Below are positions 27,225-36,070 of a stretch of 64,000 bases of DNA, one piece after another. The DNA is from Paractinoplanes toevensis. Lineage in GTDB: Bacteria; Actinomycetota; Actinomycetes; Mycobacteriales; Micromonosporaceae. Each line of letters starts with the position of its first letter. Positions within the stretch are counted from its first letter, which is position 1. The stretch covers positions 1-64,000 of the forward strand of contig NZ_BOQN01000076.1 of the NCBI RefSeq assembly GCF_018332695.1, written 5' to 3'. The position numbers and the translations under genes are program-made. Below the pieces are notes generated by a model. That model made no database searches, was not told where the DNA came from, and saw only the letters and a list, made by a program, of their open reading frames with translations.

Positions 27225-27944
27225 ATGAGAACTGTGGTGGTCTTCGGGGCCGGCGTCGGCCTCGGTGCGGCGGTCGCCCGGCGGTTCGGTGCGGCCGGCT
27301 ACCGGGTGGCGCTCGTCGCGCGCGACGAGACCCGGCTGGGGGCGCTAGTCACCGAACTGGCGGCCGACGGCATCGAGGCGGCGGCCTTCCCGGCCGACCT
27401 GACCCGCACGGCGGAGATCCCCGGCCTCATCGGCCGGGTCCGCGAGCGTTTCGGGCGGATCGACGTGATCGAGTACGCCCCGATCACCACCGACCTGTTC
27501 GTCCGCGCCACCGATCTCGACGTCACGACCGCCCAGCACTACGTCGACCTCTACCTGCTGACCCCGATCGCGATCGTCCGCGAGGTGCTGCCGGAGATGA
27601 TCGAGCGCGGGGAGGGCGGCATCCTGATCGGCCAGGGCGTGTCGGCGGTCCGCCCGATGCCCAACCTGAGCGGCCTGGGCCCGGCGATGGCCGCGGCCCG
27701 CAACTACATCCTGTCCCTGAACGGCGAGATCGCCCCCCAAGGCGTCTACGCCGGCGTCCTGCACATCGCCGCGATGATCCGCGGCAGCGCCGGCCACCAG
27801 ATCGCCACGTCCGGCAAACTCTCGGTAGGCGTCGACTTCACCAAGATCCCAGTGGTCGAGCCGGCCGACCTGGCCGAGACCCTGTGGACGATGCTGACCA
27901 AACGCGACCGCCCCGAGGACGTCATCCCACCCGCCACGGCTTGA
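27225..27944 (+). CDS. SDR-fold protein lacking the catalytic Tyr-Lys pair
   Basis: The 239-residue Rossmann protein starts MRTVVVFGAGVGLGAAVARRFGAAGYRVALVARDE, an SDR nucleotide-binding motif (GAGVGLG), and continues with FPADLTRT and a ERFGRIDVIEY segment in place of the NNAG motif. Where YxxxK should lie the sequence reads LGPAMAAARNY, so both the tyrosine and lysine are missing. It may bind NAD(P) without normal dehydrogenase activity, or be regulatory like NmrA-type proteins. It is divergent from tetR and very probably controlled by it. Confidence 0.8.
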   Translation: MRTVVVFGAGVGLGAAVARRFGAAGYRVALVARDETRLGALVTELAADGIEAAAFPADLTRTAEIPGLIGRVRERFGRIDVIEYAPITTDLFVRATDLDVTTAQHYVDLYLLTPIAIVREVLPEMIERGEGGILIGQGVSAVRPMPNLSGLGPAMAAARNYILSLNGEIAPQGVYAGVLHIAAMIRGSAGHQIATSGKLSVGVDFTKIPVVEPADLAETLWTMLTKRDRPEDVIPPATA

Positions 27945-27995
27945 CCGCCCCACCCCCGCCGCGGTGCTGCGCTCCGCCCCGCCGCGTTCTTGCGA

Positions 27996-28042
27996 GATCT
28001 TGGCGATTTGGTGTCCGCTCGTGGCCGTAACTCATCAAGATC
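27996..28042 (+). repeat. 47-bp palindromic repeat unit (tandem copy A)
   Basis: It is bounded by GATCTTGG and ATCAAGATC arms and has the same 47-base span as the units at 9183, 39688 and 39759, with a similar alternation of TTGG.GT, CGCTCGTGG and a CGT/CGGCA block. Homology with copy B extends left to 27981, giving 62 matching bases. The whole 27945-28163 gap between an SDR gene and a convergent SDR gene consists of these two units and spacer. Confidence 0.8.
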
Positions 28043-28103
28043 CGCACGTGACGGCTCGCTGGGGCGTCTTGATCCACCATCGCGCCGCGCCGCGTTCTTG
28101 CGA

Positions 28104-28150
28104 GATCTTGGTGAATTGGCGTCTGCTCGTGGCGGCAGATCATCAAGATC
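28104..28150 (+). repeat. 47-bp palindromic repeat unit (tandem copy B)
   Basis: This second copy starts 108 bases after copy A and also ends ATCATCAAGATC. The left-hand flank GCCGCGTTCTTGCGA is identical in the two copies (28089 and 27981). A further GTCTTGATCC in the spacer may be a decayed arm. Confidence 0.8.
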
Positions 28151-28163
28151 GGCGGTGCGCGCG

Positions 28164-28916
28164 CTAGGGGCGGCCCTTTGCCTCGCGGCGGGACGCGGCG
28201 CGGCCGGCGTAGATGCGGTCGGTCAGGAAAGGGAGGGCGTTCGCCGCGGTGATGGCGGCCCGGTATCTCGCCGGGACGACGACGCGGCGGCGGGGGCGCT
28301 GCAGGGCGCGCTCGACGGCGGCCGCGACGATCTCCGGGCCGGGCAGGCCCTTGCGGTGGTTGGTGAGGTCGGTGGCGATGTAGCCGGGCTCGATCAGCGT
28401 CACGCCGATGCCGGTGCCGGCCAGTTCGCGGCGTACCGAGTCGGTCATGCCGCGCAGCGCGAACTTCGTCGCCGAGTAGGTGCCGCTGATGCCGATCTCG
28501 CCGGCCACCGAGCCGATGTTGACGATCGCGCCGGATCGCTGCTCGGTCATGATCGGGACGACGGCCCGCATCAGCCGGATCGGTGCCATCAGGTTCACGT
28601 CGATCAGCTTGGCGACCAGCTCGTCGTCGGCCAGGATCGACGCCACCCCGCCCACCCCGGCGTTGTTGACCAGCCCGTCGATCCGGCCGGTCACCTCCCG
28701 GGCCCGGGCGACCAGCGCGGCGATCGCCGCCGGATCGCGGACGTCGGTGGGCACCGCGACTGCCTCGCCGCCGCTCGTGCGGATCGACGCGGCAACCGTT
28801 TCCAATTCGTCGGCGCGCCGGGCCGCGAGCACCACCGTGGTGCCGGCCCGGCCGATCCGGGCGGCGGTGACCCGGCCGATTCCGCTGGACGCTCCGGTGA
28901 CGATTACGACCCGCAT
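28164..28916 (-). CDS. Short-chain dehydrogenase/reductase
   Basis: The 250-residue SDR is complete: VTGASSGIGRVTAARI (TGxxxGIG), VNNAGVGG (NNAG), the catalytic serine in VNIGSVAGEIG and the YSATK active-site tetrad (YxxxK), then EPGYIATDL. The substrate is not deducible. Residues 210-250 (RARYRAAITAANALPFLTDRIY region) resemble the C-termini of SDRs annotated as acyl or aldehyde reductases. It is transcribed in the same direction as lsr2 but separated from it by a terminator hairpin, so it is probably a separate unit. Confidence 0.88.
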   Translation of the reverse strand: MRVVIVTGASSGIGRVTAARIGRAGTTVVLAARRADELETVAASIRTSGGEAVAVPTDVRDPAAIAALVARAREVTGRIDGLVNNAGVGGVASILADDELVAKLIDVNLMAPIRLMRAVVPIMTEQRSGAIVNIGSVAGEIGISGTYSATKFALRGMTDSVRRELAGTGIGVTLIEPGYIATDLTNHRKGLPGPEIVAAAVERALQRPRRRVVVPARYRAAITAANALPFLTDRIYAGRAASRREAKGRP

Positions 28917-28936
28917 GTCTGTTCCCCTTTCCGACG

Positions 28937-28968
28937 AAAACGGCGCCCCCGCAGACGCGGGGACGCCG
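28937..28968 (-). terminator. Rho-independent terminator of lsr2
   Basis: Arms CGGCGCCCCCGC (28941-28952) and GCGGGGACGCCG (28957-28968) pair at 11 of 12 positions with an AGAC loop. On the minus strand the hairpin is followed directly by TTTT (28940-28937). It lies 24 bases after the lsr2 stop. Confidence 0.8.
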
Positions 28969-28991
28969 AATTTCCGACGATGGGGATCAAC

Positions 28992-29336
28992 CTATCGCTT
29001 GCTGTGGTACGCCTCGACGATGTGGCTCGGGATACGGCCGCGCTCGGAAACCTCGTAGCCGTTCTTGTTCGCCCACTCGCGAATCGCCTGATTCTGGTCG
29101 CGGCTGGCGCGGCCGGTGCTGGCCGGAGCGCTGCGCCGGGCCGGGGAGACAACACCGCTGCGGCCGACCCGGGTGGCGGAGTTGAGGAAGGGGTCGAGCG
29201 CCTTGCGCAACTTCCCGGCGTTCTTCTCGGAGAGGTCGATCGTGTAGTTCACACCGTCGAGTCCGAACTCGACGGTGCGGTCGGCCTCTCCGCCGTCGAT
29301 GTCGTCAGTCAGAAGGGTTATTACCTGCTTGGCCAT
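28992..29336 (-). CDS. lsr2: Lsr2-family nucleoid-associated protein
   Basis: The 114-residue protein starts MAKQVITLLTDDIDGGEADRTVEFGLDGVNYTIDLSEKNAGKLRKAL, the Lsr2 dimerisation domain. After a basic linker it ends with the DNA-binding domain (IREWANKNGYEVSERGRIPSHIVEAY), including the AT-hook-like RGR that inserts in the minor groove. Lsr2 is the actinobacterial analogue of H-NS and silences AT-rich foreign DNA. AGGAG ten bases upstream supports ATG 29336. The 230 bases upstream (29337-29565) hold no gene and are notably less GC-rich than the rest of the window. Confidence 0.95.
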   Translation of the reverse strand: MAKQVITLLTDDIDGGEADRTVEFGLDGVNYTIDLSEKNAGKLRKALDPFLNSATRVGRSGVVSPARRSAPASTGRASRDQNQAIREWANKNGYEVSERGRIPSHIVEAYHSKR

Positions 29337-29565
29337 GGTGTGCCCGCTCCTACAGCGAAGTCATTATGAGTGACGACTATGCGCACGCGGCGTGGGCGCC
29401 GCGAATGTCGATACGCTTTCATTCTGTCGCCCGAAAGTTCTGAGTGCAAATTGCCCGCACTGCATGTCGCAATTCTATGCAGGTAGCGCGGCAACCGGGG
29501 ACACCCGTTCGGATCCCGCTGGTAACACCTACTTTTCAGCTTCGTCAATGTCCTGTAACGTGCGG

Positions 29566-29579
29566 TGGGAGCGCTCCCA
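29566..29579. promoter_or_regulatory. CebR operator (perfect 14-bp palindrome)
   Basis: TGGGAGCGCTCCCA is identical to the cellobiose-responsive CebR box of Streptomyces. It lies 43 bases upstream of a GH12 cellulase gene, the expected target class. Cellobiose-dependent derepression by a CebR-like LacI-family protein encoded elsewhere is inferred. Confidence 0.85.
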
Positions 29580-29622
29580 CCGACCCGTCCCCACGGGATT
29601 CCCCCTCCCTAGGAGCTTCGCA

Positions 29623-30759
29623 ATGAGACGTGCCATCCGTGCTTTCGCGGCGCTCGGCCTGCTGGCCGGGGCGGCCGTGACGGCCTTCGCCGTCGCCGGA
29701 CCAGCGGCGGCCGACACGCAGATCTGCGATCAGTACGGCTCCACCACCATCGGTGGCCGTTACGTGGTGATGAACAACCGCTGGGGCACCTCGGCCCAGC
29801 AGTGCATCAACGTCACCGGCACCGGGTTCTCGATCACCAGCCAGCAGGGCACCGGCAGCACGAGCGGCGCTCCGGTCTCCTACCCGGCCGTCTACCTCGG
29901 CTGCCACTACACCAACTGCTCGCCCGGCACCAACCTGCCGATCCAGGTCAGCGCCATTTCCAGCGCGACCAGCAGCATCTCCTACCAGTACGTCTCCGGC
30001 GCCACCTACGACGCGGCGTACGACATCTGGCTCGACCCGTCGCCGAAGAAGGACGGGGTCAACCAGCAGGAGATCATGATCTGGTTCAACCGCCAGGGCT
30101 CGATCCAGCCGATCGGCTCGGTGGTCGGCACCGCGAACATCGGCGGCCGCAGCTGGGAGGTCTGGCGCGGCAGCAACGGCTCGAACGCCGTCATCTCGTA
30201 CGTCGCGCCGTCCCCCATCGCGAGCTGGAGCTTCAGCGTCCTCGATTTCATCAACGACACGAAGAATCGTGGCGCGATCACCAGTTCGTGGTATCTGACC
30301 AGCATCCAGGCCGGTTTCGAGCCGTGGATCGGCGGTGCCGGCCTCGCGGTGACCAACTTCTCGGCCGCGGTGAACGGCGGCGGCCAGCCCCCGACGACCA
30401 CGCCCACGACCAATCCCACCACCCAGCCGCCGAGCGGGACGGCCGCCTGCCGGGTCACCTACGGCACGAATGTGTGGGGCGGCGGATTCACCGCCAACGT
30501 GACGGTCGCCAATACCGGAAGCAGCGCGATCAACGGCTGGACGCTCGGTTTCACCCTTCCGTCCGGCCAGGCGATCACCAGTTCGTGGAACGCGAACATC
30601 ACCGGTTCGAGCGGTGCGATCACCGCCCGCAACGTGACGTGGAACGGGAGCCTCGCGGCCGGAGCCAACACCAGCTTCGGTTTCCAGGGCACCTACTCCG
30701 GCAGTTTCACCAACCCGTCCGGATTCACGCTCAACGGATCGACCTGCACCACCGCCTGA
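29623..30759 (+). CDS. Secreted GH12 endoglucanase with C-terminal CBM2
   Basis: The 378-residue precursor has a signal peptide ending near GPAAADT. The catalytic domain (about 30-250) has GH12 hallmarks: the nucleophile Glu in QQEIMIWF (E150) and the acid/base Glu in GFEPW (E233). A PTTTPTTNPTTQPPSG linker leads to a family-2 cellulose-binding module (about 274-378) with paired cysteines (AACRVTY to STCTTA) and tryptophans (NVWGGGF, NGWTLGF, SSWNANITG) on the binding face. It cleaves beta-1,4-glucan. AGGAG seven bases upstream fixes the start, and a CebR box precedes it. Confidence 0.93.
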   Translation: MRRAIRAFAALGLLAGAAVTAFAVAGPAAADTQICDQYGSTTIGGRYVVMNNRWGTSAQQCINVTGTGFSITSQQGTGSTSGAPVSYPAVYLGCHYTNCSPGTNLPIQVSAISSATSSISYQYVSGATYDAAYDIWLDPSPKKDGVNQQEIMIWFNRQGSIQPIGSVVGTANIGGRSWEVWRGSNGSNAVISYVAPSPIASWSFSVLDFINDTKNRGAITSSWYLTSIQAGFEPWIGGAGLAVTNFSAAVNGGGQPPTTTPTTNPTTQPPSGTAACRVTYGTNVWGGGFTANVTVANTGSSAINGWTLGFTLPSGQAITSSWNANITGSSGAITARNVTWNGSLAAGANTSFGFQGTYSGSFTNPSGFTLNGSTCTTA

Positions 30760-30826
30760 TCCGTCAGGCTCGCTGACCCGAGCCGCCTCGTCGCCGATTC
30801 TCCGGTGCCGGGGCGGTTCGTCCAAT

Positions 30827-32479
30827 TTATGAGTCGAATTTCGAAGTGGACAGCCGCAGCGCGGCCGGGGCATGAGCGGGAACCACGGGGGAGTGCGGCG
30901 CGATCGGGGCGAGTCGTTCGTATTCCGCGCCGAGCGGTGGGCGTCGATCGGACTCACCCTTGTTGGGCCACAGCGAGATCGCCCGCTCGGCCATCGCGGT
31001 GATCGTCAGCGACGGATTCACGCCGAGATTCGCGGGCACCGCCGAGCCGTCCACGACGTGCAATCCGGCGTACCCGTAAACGCGGTGATAGGCGTCCAGG
31101 ACACCGGTCGCGGAGGATTCGCCGATCGTCGCTCCGCCGAGAATGTGTGCGGTCATCGGAATGTCGAAGATGTCGCCGACCGTGCCGCCCGGGAAACCGC
31201 CGATCTTGTCGGCGATCCGGCGGACCGCCTCGTGCCCCTGCGGAATCCAGGTGGGATTCGGCTCGCCGTGCCCCGCACTCGTGGTGAGCCGGCCTCGCTT
31301 GGTGCGCCGCACGGTGAGCGAATTGTCGAGCGTCTGCATCACCAGCGCGATGATCGTGCGCTCGCTCCAGCGCCGCACCGACAGCGACCGCAGCAGGACG
31401 TACGGGTGGCGCAGCATCTGCCCGAGGAACTTGACCGGGCGCGGCACCCGCCCGCCGCCGTCGACCAGCAGCGTGGCGAGCAGGCCCATGGCGTTGCTGC
31501 CCGGGCCGTACCGGACCGGTTCGATGTGGGTGGTCGGGTCGGGGTGGAACGACGACGTGATCGCCACGCCCTTGGAGTAGGGGTCGGCCGGCACCGACGG
31601 AGCCTGTGCCCCGAGCAGTGCCTCGGAGTTGGTGCGGGTCAGCGAGCCGATCCGGGCCGACACGTGCGGCAGGACGCCGGTGTCGCGCATGGCGTGCAGC
31701 AGCCGCTGGGTGCCGAGCGCGCCGGCCGCGAGGATGACGTGGTCAGCGGTGAACTGCCCAGCTTTGGTGGTCAGAATCCAGCGCTCGCCGGACGGCCGCA
31801 CCGCGGTCACCTCGGTGTCCGGATGCACGGTCGCGCCGGCCTTCTCGGCCAGGTACAGGTAGTTCACGTCGAGGCGGTTCTTCGCGCCGACCTTGCAGCC
31901 GATCATGCAGTTGCCGCACTCCGTGCACCCGGTGCGGTCCGGGCCGACGCCACCGAAGAACGGGTCCGGCACGGTGCGACCCGGTTCCCCGAAGAAGACC
32001 CCCACCGGCGTACGCCGAAAGGTCGAACCGACCCCCATGTCCTCGGCCACCGATCGAATGACCAGGTCGGAGGGGGTCATGGTGGGTTGTTCGGTGACGC
32101 CGAGCATGCGCGACGCCTGGTCGTAGTGCGGTGCCAGCTCGGTCGCCCAATCGGTGATGCCGGACCAGTGCGGGTCGGCGAAAAAGGTCGCCGGTGGGCG
32201 GTACAGCGTGTTCGCGTACACCAGGGAGCCGCCGCCGACGCCGGCGGCCGACAGCACCAGGATGTCCTTCAGGACGGTGATGCGCTGGATGCCGCGCAGC
32301 CCGAACCTGGGCGCCCACAGGAAGTTCCGCAGGTCCCATGAGGTCTTGGGAAGTGTCGATGGGGTGAAACGCCGGCCCGCCTCGAGCACGCCGACCCGGT
32401 AGCCCTTCTCGGTGAGCCGTAGCGCGCTGACGCTGCCGCCGAAGCCGCTGCCCACGATCACGACGTCGTAATCCACCAT
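30827..32479 (-). CDS. GMC-family oxidoreductase, cholesterol-oxidase-like
   Basis: ATG 32479 has GAGGG seven bases upstream and gives 550 residues; GTG 32485 is an alternative. The FAD motif VVIVGSGFGGSVSALRL is at the N-terminus, then AAGVGGGSLVYANTLYRP. A C-x2-C-x2-C-x3-C cluster, CTECGNCMIGCK, lies near residue 190, and HILGGATIGES with LHVVDGSAVPANLGVNPSLTITAMAE forms the C-terminal GMC substrate and FAD region. It resembles mycobacterial ChoD-type proteins, which oxidise sterols or other alcohols; the cysteine cluster hints at a metal or Fe-S site. A perfect palindrome lies just upstream. Confidence 0.85.
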   Translation of the reverse strand: MVDYDVVIVGSGFGGSVSALRLTEKGYRVGVLEAGRRFTPSTLPKTSWDLRNFLWAPRFGLRGIQRITVLKDILVLSAAGVGGGSLVYANTLYRPPATFFADPHWSGITDWATELAPHYDQASRMLGVTEQPTMTPSDLVIRSVAEDMGVGSTFRRTPVGVFFGEPGRTVPDPFFGGVGPDRTGCTECGNCMIGCKVGAKNRLDVNYLYLAEKAGATVHPDTEVTAVRPSGERWILTTKAGQFTADHVILAAGALGTQRLLHAMRDTGVLPHVSARIGSLTRTNSEALLGAQAPSVPADPYSKGVAITSSFHPDPTTHIEPVRYGPGSNAMGLLATLLVDGGGRVPRPVKFLGQMLRHPYVLLRSLSVRRWSERTIIALVMQTLDNSLTVRRTKRGRLTTSAGHGEPNPTWIPQGHEAVRRIADKIGGFPGGTVGDIFDIPMTAHILGGATIGESSATGVLDAYHRVYGYAGLHVVDGSAVPANLGVNPSLTITAMAERAISLWPNKGESDRRPPLGAEYERLAPIAPHSPVVPAHAPAALRLSTSKFDS

Positions 32480-32494
32480 CGCCACACCCTCGCA

Positions 32495-32508
32495 TTACCG
32501 GCCGGTAA
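32495..32508. promoter_or_regulatory. Perfect 14-bp palindrome upstream of the GMC gene
   Basis: TTACCGGCCGGTAA lies 16 bases before the GMC start and 13 bases before the alcohol-dehydrogenase gene region begins. Its position and symmetry suggest a repressor operator, for example TetR-type; the regulator is not identified. Confidence 0.5.
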
Positions 32509-32527
32509 CGTCCAGGGGTCGGGCCTA

Positions 32528-33538
32528 TCACTTCGCCTGAAGCAGCACCTTCACGTGCTCACCGCTCGCCGCGTCGGCGAACGCGGCGGCGGCCGACTCC
32601 AGCGGCCGGACGGTGGCCAGCTCGGCCACCGTGATCTCGCCGCTCACCAGCAGGGCGATCGCCTCGGCGAAGTCCTCCGGCAGATAGGTGGCACTGCCCT
32701 GGATGCGCAGCTGGCTGTCCTGGATCAGCGGCAGCGGGACGGTCACCGCCGCCGGCGGCACCCCGACCACGACGACCGTGCCGCCCTTGTCGGCGATCGC
32801 CACGGCCTGGTCCATGGTGGACTGCTCGGCCACGCAGTCGAAGACGACGTCGGCGCTCTCCCCGAGGTGCGCCCGGACCTGCTCGACCGCGTCGGGTGCG
32901 GTGGCGTCGACCACCGCGTCCGGCCCGAACTTCGCCGCCCGATCACGCGAACGCTGCGAGCGGGCCGTCAGCACCACCCGGGCCGCGCCCTGCTGCCGCG
33001 CCACCTGCAGGGTGAGCAGCGCGATCGTGCCGGCGCCGAGGATCGCCACGGTGCGGCCGGCGAGCCCGCCGGCCAGCCGGGCCGCGTGCACCGGCGTGCC
33101 GAGCGGCTCGATGAACGCGGCCTGCGTCCAGTCCAGCGCGTTGGGCACAAGGTGCAGGCGGCGCTGGTCGACGGTGAAGAACTCGGCCATCGCACCCTGG
33201 TCGTGCCCGCAGCCGAAGAAGCCGAGCCGCTCGCACAGGTTTTCCCGCCCGGCCCGGCACTGCTTGCACTGCCAGCAGGGCAGGAACGGTTCGAGCGTGA
33301 CCCGCTGCCCTTCTTGCACGCGCGTTACGCCGGCGCCGACCGACTCGACCGTGCCGGCGACCTCGTGGCCCGGACGGTAGGGGAGCGCGATGTGGGGATG
33401 GCGGCCCTGCACGGCATGCACGTCGGAACCGCAGATGCCGGCCAGGACCGTGCGCACCAGCACCTCGCCGGGCCCCGGCGACGGCACCTCGGCCTCGGTC
33501 AGCTCGACCCCCGACGGGGTCACGATCACTCGCTTCAC
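32528..33538 (-). CDS. Zinc-dependent medium-chain alcohol/polyol dehydrogenase
   Basis: The GTG at 33538 gives 336 residues; the longer upstream frame covers the regulator gene and is not used. Catalytic-zinc residues are in AGICGSDVHA and GHEVAG. The structural-zinc cluster is CWQCKQCRAGRENLC. The nucleotide-binding motif is VAILGAGTIALLTLQVA. This is the threonine/sorbitol-dehydrogenase type of MDR. It overlaps the GAF-LuxR gene by four bases on the same strand, so the regulator is made first and both are coupled. The substrate is unknown. Confidence 0.85.
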   Translation of the reverse strand: MKRVIVTPSGVELTEAEVPSPGPGEVLVRTVLAGICGSDVHAVQGRHPHIALPYRPGHEVAGTVESVGAGVTRVQEGQRVTLEPFLPCWQCKQCRAGRENLCERLGFFGCGHDQGAMAEFFTVDQRRLHLVPNALDWTQAAFIEPLGTPVHAARLAGGLAGRTVAILGAGTIALLTLQVARQQGAARVVLTARSQRSRDRAAKFGPDAVVDATAPDAVEQVRAHLGESADVVFDCVAEQSTMDQAVAIADKGGTVVVVGVPPAAVTVPLPLIQDSQLRIQGSATYLPEDFAEAIALLVSGEITVAELATVRPLESAAAAFADAASGEHVKVLLQAK

Positions 33539-34362
33539 GGCAGGAATCCTAGGCGGCGCGCGGTCACCACGGTCTCCATCCGGCCGTGCGTGCCCAGCTT
33601 GCGCATCGCGTTGCGCAGATAGCTCTTCACGGTCTCGGGCAGCAAGCCCAGCCGCCGGGCCGCCTCGGCGTTCCCGCAGCCCACCGCGACCATGGCCAGC
33701 ACGTCCAGCTCGCGCGGCGAGAGCGGGTTCGCCTCGGCGGCGGGCCGGGCGCAGACCAGGCGGTCGGAGATCTGCTGCAACCGCGCCTTCAGCGCGGGAT
33801 CCGGGGTCTCCGCCGCGAGGGTACGGAGGTCGGCGTGCGCCAACCGCACCTCCTCCCACTCCCGGGCACTCGTGTCGGAGTGGCGCGCGGCGGCGGTCTC
33901 CAGCTCGGCCATCCGGCGAGCGACCTCACGGCGTACGGTCACCTCGGTGCCCAGGCGCAGCGCCACCCGGGCCATCGCGTCCAGGGCCCGGCCACCCACC
34001 GCGATCGGCTCCCGGGTGCCGGCGTAGAGCACGGCCAGCACCGATCCGCCCATCGCCACCGGCACCGCCACGATCGCCCGCAGGCCCTCGGCGGTGACCG
34101 GCCCGTCGTACTCATGACTGATCCGGGGGTCGGCCGCGTAGTCCTCGACCCGGCCCGGCCGTGCCGTCGTCACCACCCGCCCGCCCAGACCGTGGCCGGC
34201 GCTCACCACGAGACCGTGCAGCGCGACCGTAGCGGTGCCAGCGAAATCGGTGAGCCGCAGGTGTCGTGCGTCGGCCGCGACCGGGCCGCCGAACGCGACC
34301 GGAAGGCCGGTGACCCGGCGGATCCGGCCGAGCGCGGCGGGCAGATCGGCTGTTTCGAGCAC
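33535..34362 (-). CDS. GAF-domain LuxR-type transcriptional regulator
   Basis: The 275-residue protein has a GAF-like sensor (residues about 1-135; ALHGLVVSAGHGLGGRVVTTARP, LRAIVAVPVAMGGSVLAVLYAG), a helical linker (140-200) and a C-terminal LuxR/FixJ helix-turn-helix (NPLSPRELDVLAMVAVGCGNAEAARRLGLLPETVKSYLRNAMRKLG). It is divergent from the acyl-CoA ligase gene and coupled to the alcohol dehydrogenase. A 16-bp inverted repeat at 34399-34414 in the divergent gap is its likely site. Confidence 0.85.
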   Translation of the reverse strand: MLETADLPAALGRIRRVTGLPVAFGGPVAADARHLRLTDFAGTATVALHGLVVSAGHGLGGRVVTTARPGRVEDYAADPRISHEYDGPVTAEGLRAIVAVPVAMGGSVLAVLYAGTREPIAVGGRALDAMARVALRLGTEVTVRREVARRMAELETAAARHSDTSAREWEEVRLAHADLRTLAAETPDPALKARLQQISDRLVCARPAAEANPLSPRELDVLAMVAVGCGNAEAARRLGLLPETVKSYLRNAMRKLGTHGRMETVVTARRLGFLP

Positions 34363-34398
34363 GTTGACAGCATGTCACGCGGCCGGCTCGGCGACCCC

Positions 34399-34414
34399 AC
34401 CCCCGAACAGGGGT
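34399..34414. promoter_or_regulatory. ACCCC-N6-GGGGT operator upstream of the acyl-CoA ligase
   Basis: ACCCCCGAACAGGGGT lies 35-50 bases before the ligase ATG and 37-52 bases before the GAF-LuxR start. A closely similar ACCCCCGTGTGGGGGT is found at 44888-44903 upstream of another AMP-ligase gene, which supports a shared regulator. Confidence 0.55.
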
Positions 34415-34448
34415 AGTGCGGCTCGGCCGACCGGCCCATGCTGCGCAA

Positions 34449-36041
34449 ATGTTGTCCTACGCCTCCGGAACCAGCACCGCGCCCCTGCTCGGCGAGACGA
34501 TCGGGGCCAACTTCGAGCGCACCGTGGCCCGGTTCGGTGACCGGGAGGCGCTGGTCGATGTGGCGACCGGGCGGCGGTGGACCTACGCGGAGCTCGACGC
34601 GGACGTGAACCGGCTGGCCCGGGGTCTGCTGGCGCGCGGGATCGCGAAGGGCGACCGGGTCGGCATCTGGGCCCCGAACTGCGCCGAATGGGTCATCACG
34701 CAGTATGCGACGGCCAAGATCGGGGCGATCCTGGTCAACGTCAACCCGGCCTATCGGACGCACGAACTGGAGTACGTGGTCAAGCAGGCCGGCCTGGCGT
34801 TGCTGATCAGCGCGGTCTCGTTCAAGTCGAGCGATTACCGGGGGATGATCGACTCGATCGGGTTCGCTGATACGGCGTACATCGGTGAGGGTTTTGCCGA
34901 TCTTTTGATCGACGGCGACATGTCCGAAATTTCGGGACGTGCGGCGGAGTTGGCGTTCGACGATCCGATCAACATCCAGTACACGTCCGGGACGACCGGC
35001 TTCCCGAAGGGTGCGACGCTGTCGCACCACAACATCCTCAACAACGGCTACTTCGTCGGCGAACTGATCAATTACACCGAGCAGGACCGGGTCTGCCTGC
35101 CGGTGCCGCTCTACCACTGCTTCGGCATGGTGATGGGCAACCTCGGCGCGACGTCGCACGGCGCCTGCATCGTGCTGCCGGCCCCCGGCTTCGACCCGGC
35201 ACTCACCCTGGCCGCGGTCGCCGCCGAGCGGGTGACCTCGCTCTACGGAGTGCCCACCACGTTCATCGCCGAGCTCGGCCTGCCTTCCTTCGCCGATTAC
35301 GACCTGTCCACCCTGCGCACCGGGATCATGGCCGGCTCACCCTGCCCGGTCGAGGTGATGAAGCGGGTGGTCGCCGAGATGAACATGACCGAGGTGGCCA
35401 TCTGTTACGGCATGACCGAGACGTCGCCGGTCTCCACCATGACCCGCCCCGACGACAACCTGGCCCGCCGCACCGAGACCGTCGGCCGGGTGATGCCGCA
35501 CCTCGAATCGAAGGTGGTGGACCCGGCGACCGGCCTGGTCGTGCCGCGGGGCGAGCCCGGCGAACTGTGCACCCGCGGCTATTCGGTGATGCTCGGCTAC
35601 TGGGAGCAGCCGGACGCCACCGCCGAGACCATCGACGCGGCCCGCTGGATGCACACCGGCGATCTGGCCACGATGGACGACGACGGCTACCTCAACATCG
35701 TCGGCCGGATCAAGGACCTGGTCATTCGGGGCGGCGAGAACGTCTACCCCCGCGAGGTGGAGGAGTTCCTCTACGCCCACCCGGACATCGCCGACGTCCA
35801 GGTGATCGGCGTCCCCGATCCGAAGTACGGCGAGGAACTGATGGCCTGGATCGTGATGCGCCCCAGCACCACTCCGCTCACCGCCGAGGCCGTCCGTTCC
35901 TACTGCGCCGGGCGGCTGAGCCACTACAAGATCCCGCGGTATGTGCACGTGGTCGACGGCTTCCCGATGACCGTGACCGGCAAGGTCCGCAAGGTCGAGA
36001 TGCGCGACCGGGCCGTCGACATCCTCGGCCTGACCGCCTGA
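34449..36041 (+). CDS. AMP-forming acyl-CoA synthetase (FadD-like)
   Basis: The 530-residue adenylating enzyme shows A3 YTSGTTGFPKG, A5 YGMTETSP, A7 HTGDLA, A8 VGRIKDLVIRGGENVYP and the A10 lysine region TVTGKVRK. The stretch LPVPLYHCFGMVMGNL is typical of medium/short-chain acyl-CoA synthetases. It activates a carboxylic acid for beta-oxidation or related use. ATG 34449 has no clear Shine-Dalgarno. Control by the divergent GAF-LuxR regulator is likely. Confidence 0.9.
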   Translation: MLSYASGTSTAPLLGETIGANFERTVARFGDREALVDVATGRRWTYAELDADVNRLARGLLARGIAKGDRVGIWAPNCAEWVITQYATAKIGAILVNVNPAYRTHELEYVVKQAGLALLISAVSFKSSDYRGMIDSIGFADTAYIGEGFADLLIDGDMSEISGRAAELAFDDPINIQYTSGTTGFPKGATLSHHNILNNGYFVGELINYTEQDRVCLPVPLYHCFGMVMGNLGATSHGACIVLPAPGFDPALTLAAVAAERVTSLYGVPTTFIAELGLPSFADYDLSTLRTGIMAGSPCPVEVMKRVVAEMNMTEVAICYGMTETSPVSTMTRPDDNLARRTETVGRVMPHLESKVVDPATGLVVPRGEPGELCTRGYSVMLGYWEQPDATAETIDAARWMHTGDLATMDDDGYLNIVGRIKDLVIRGGENVYPREVEEFLYAHPDIADVQVIGVPDPKYGEELMAWIVMRPSTTPLTAEAVRSYCAGRLSHYKIPRYVHVVDGFPMTVTGKVRKVEMRDRAVDILGLTA

Positions 36042-36070
36042 CAACCAATCCGGGTCCCGCTTCCGTTCTG

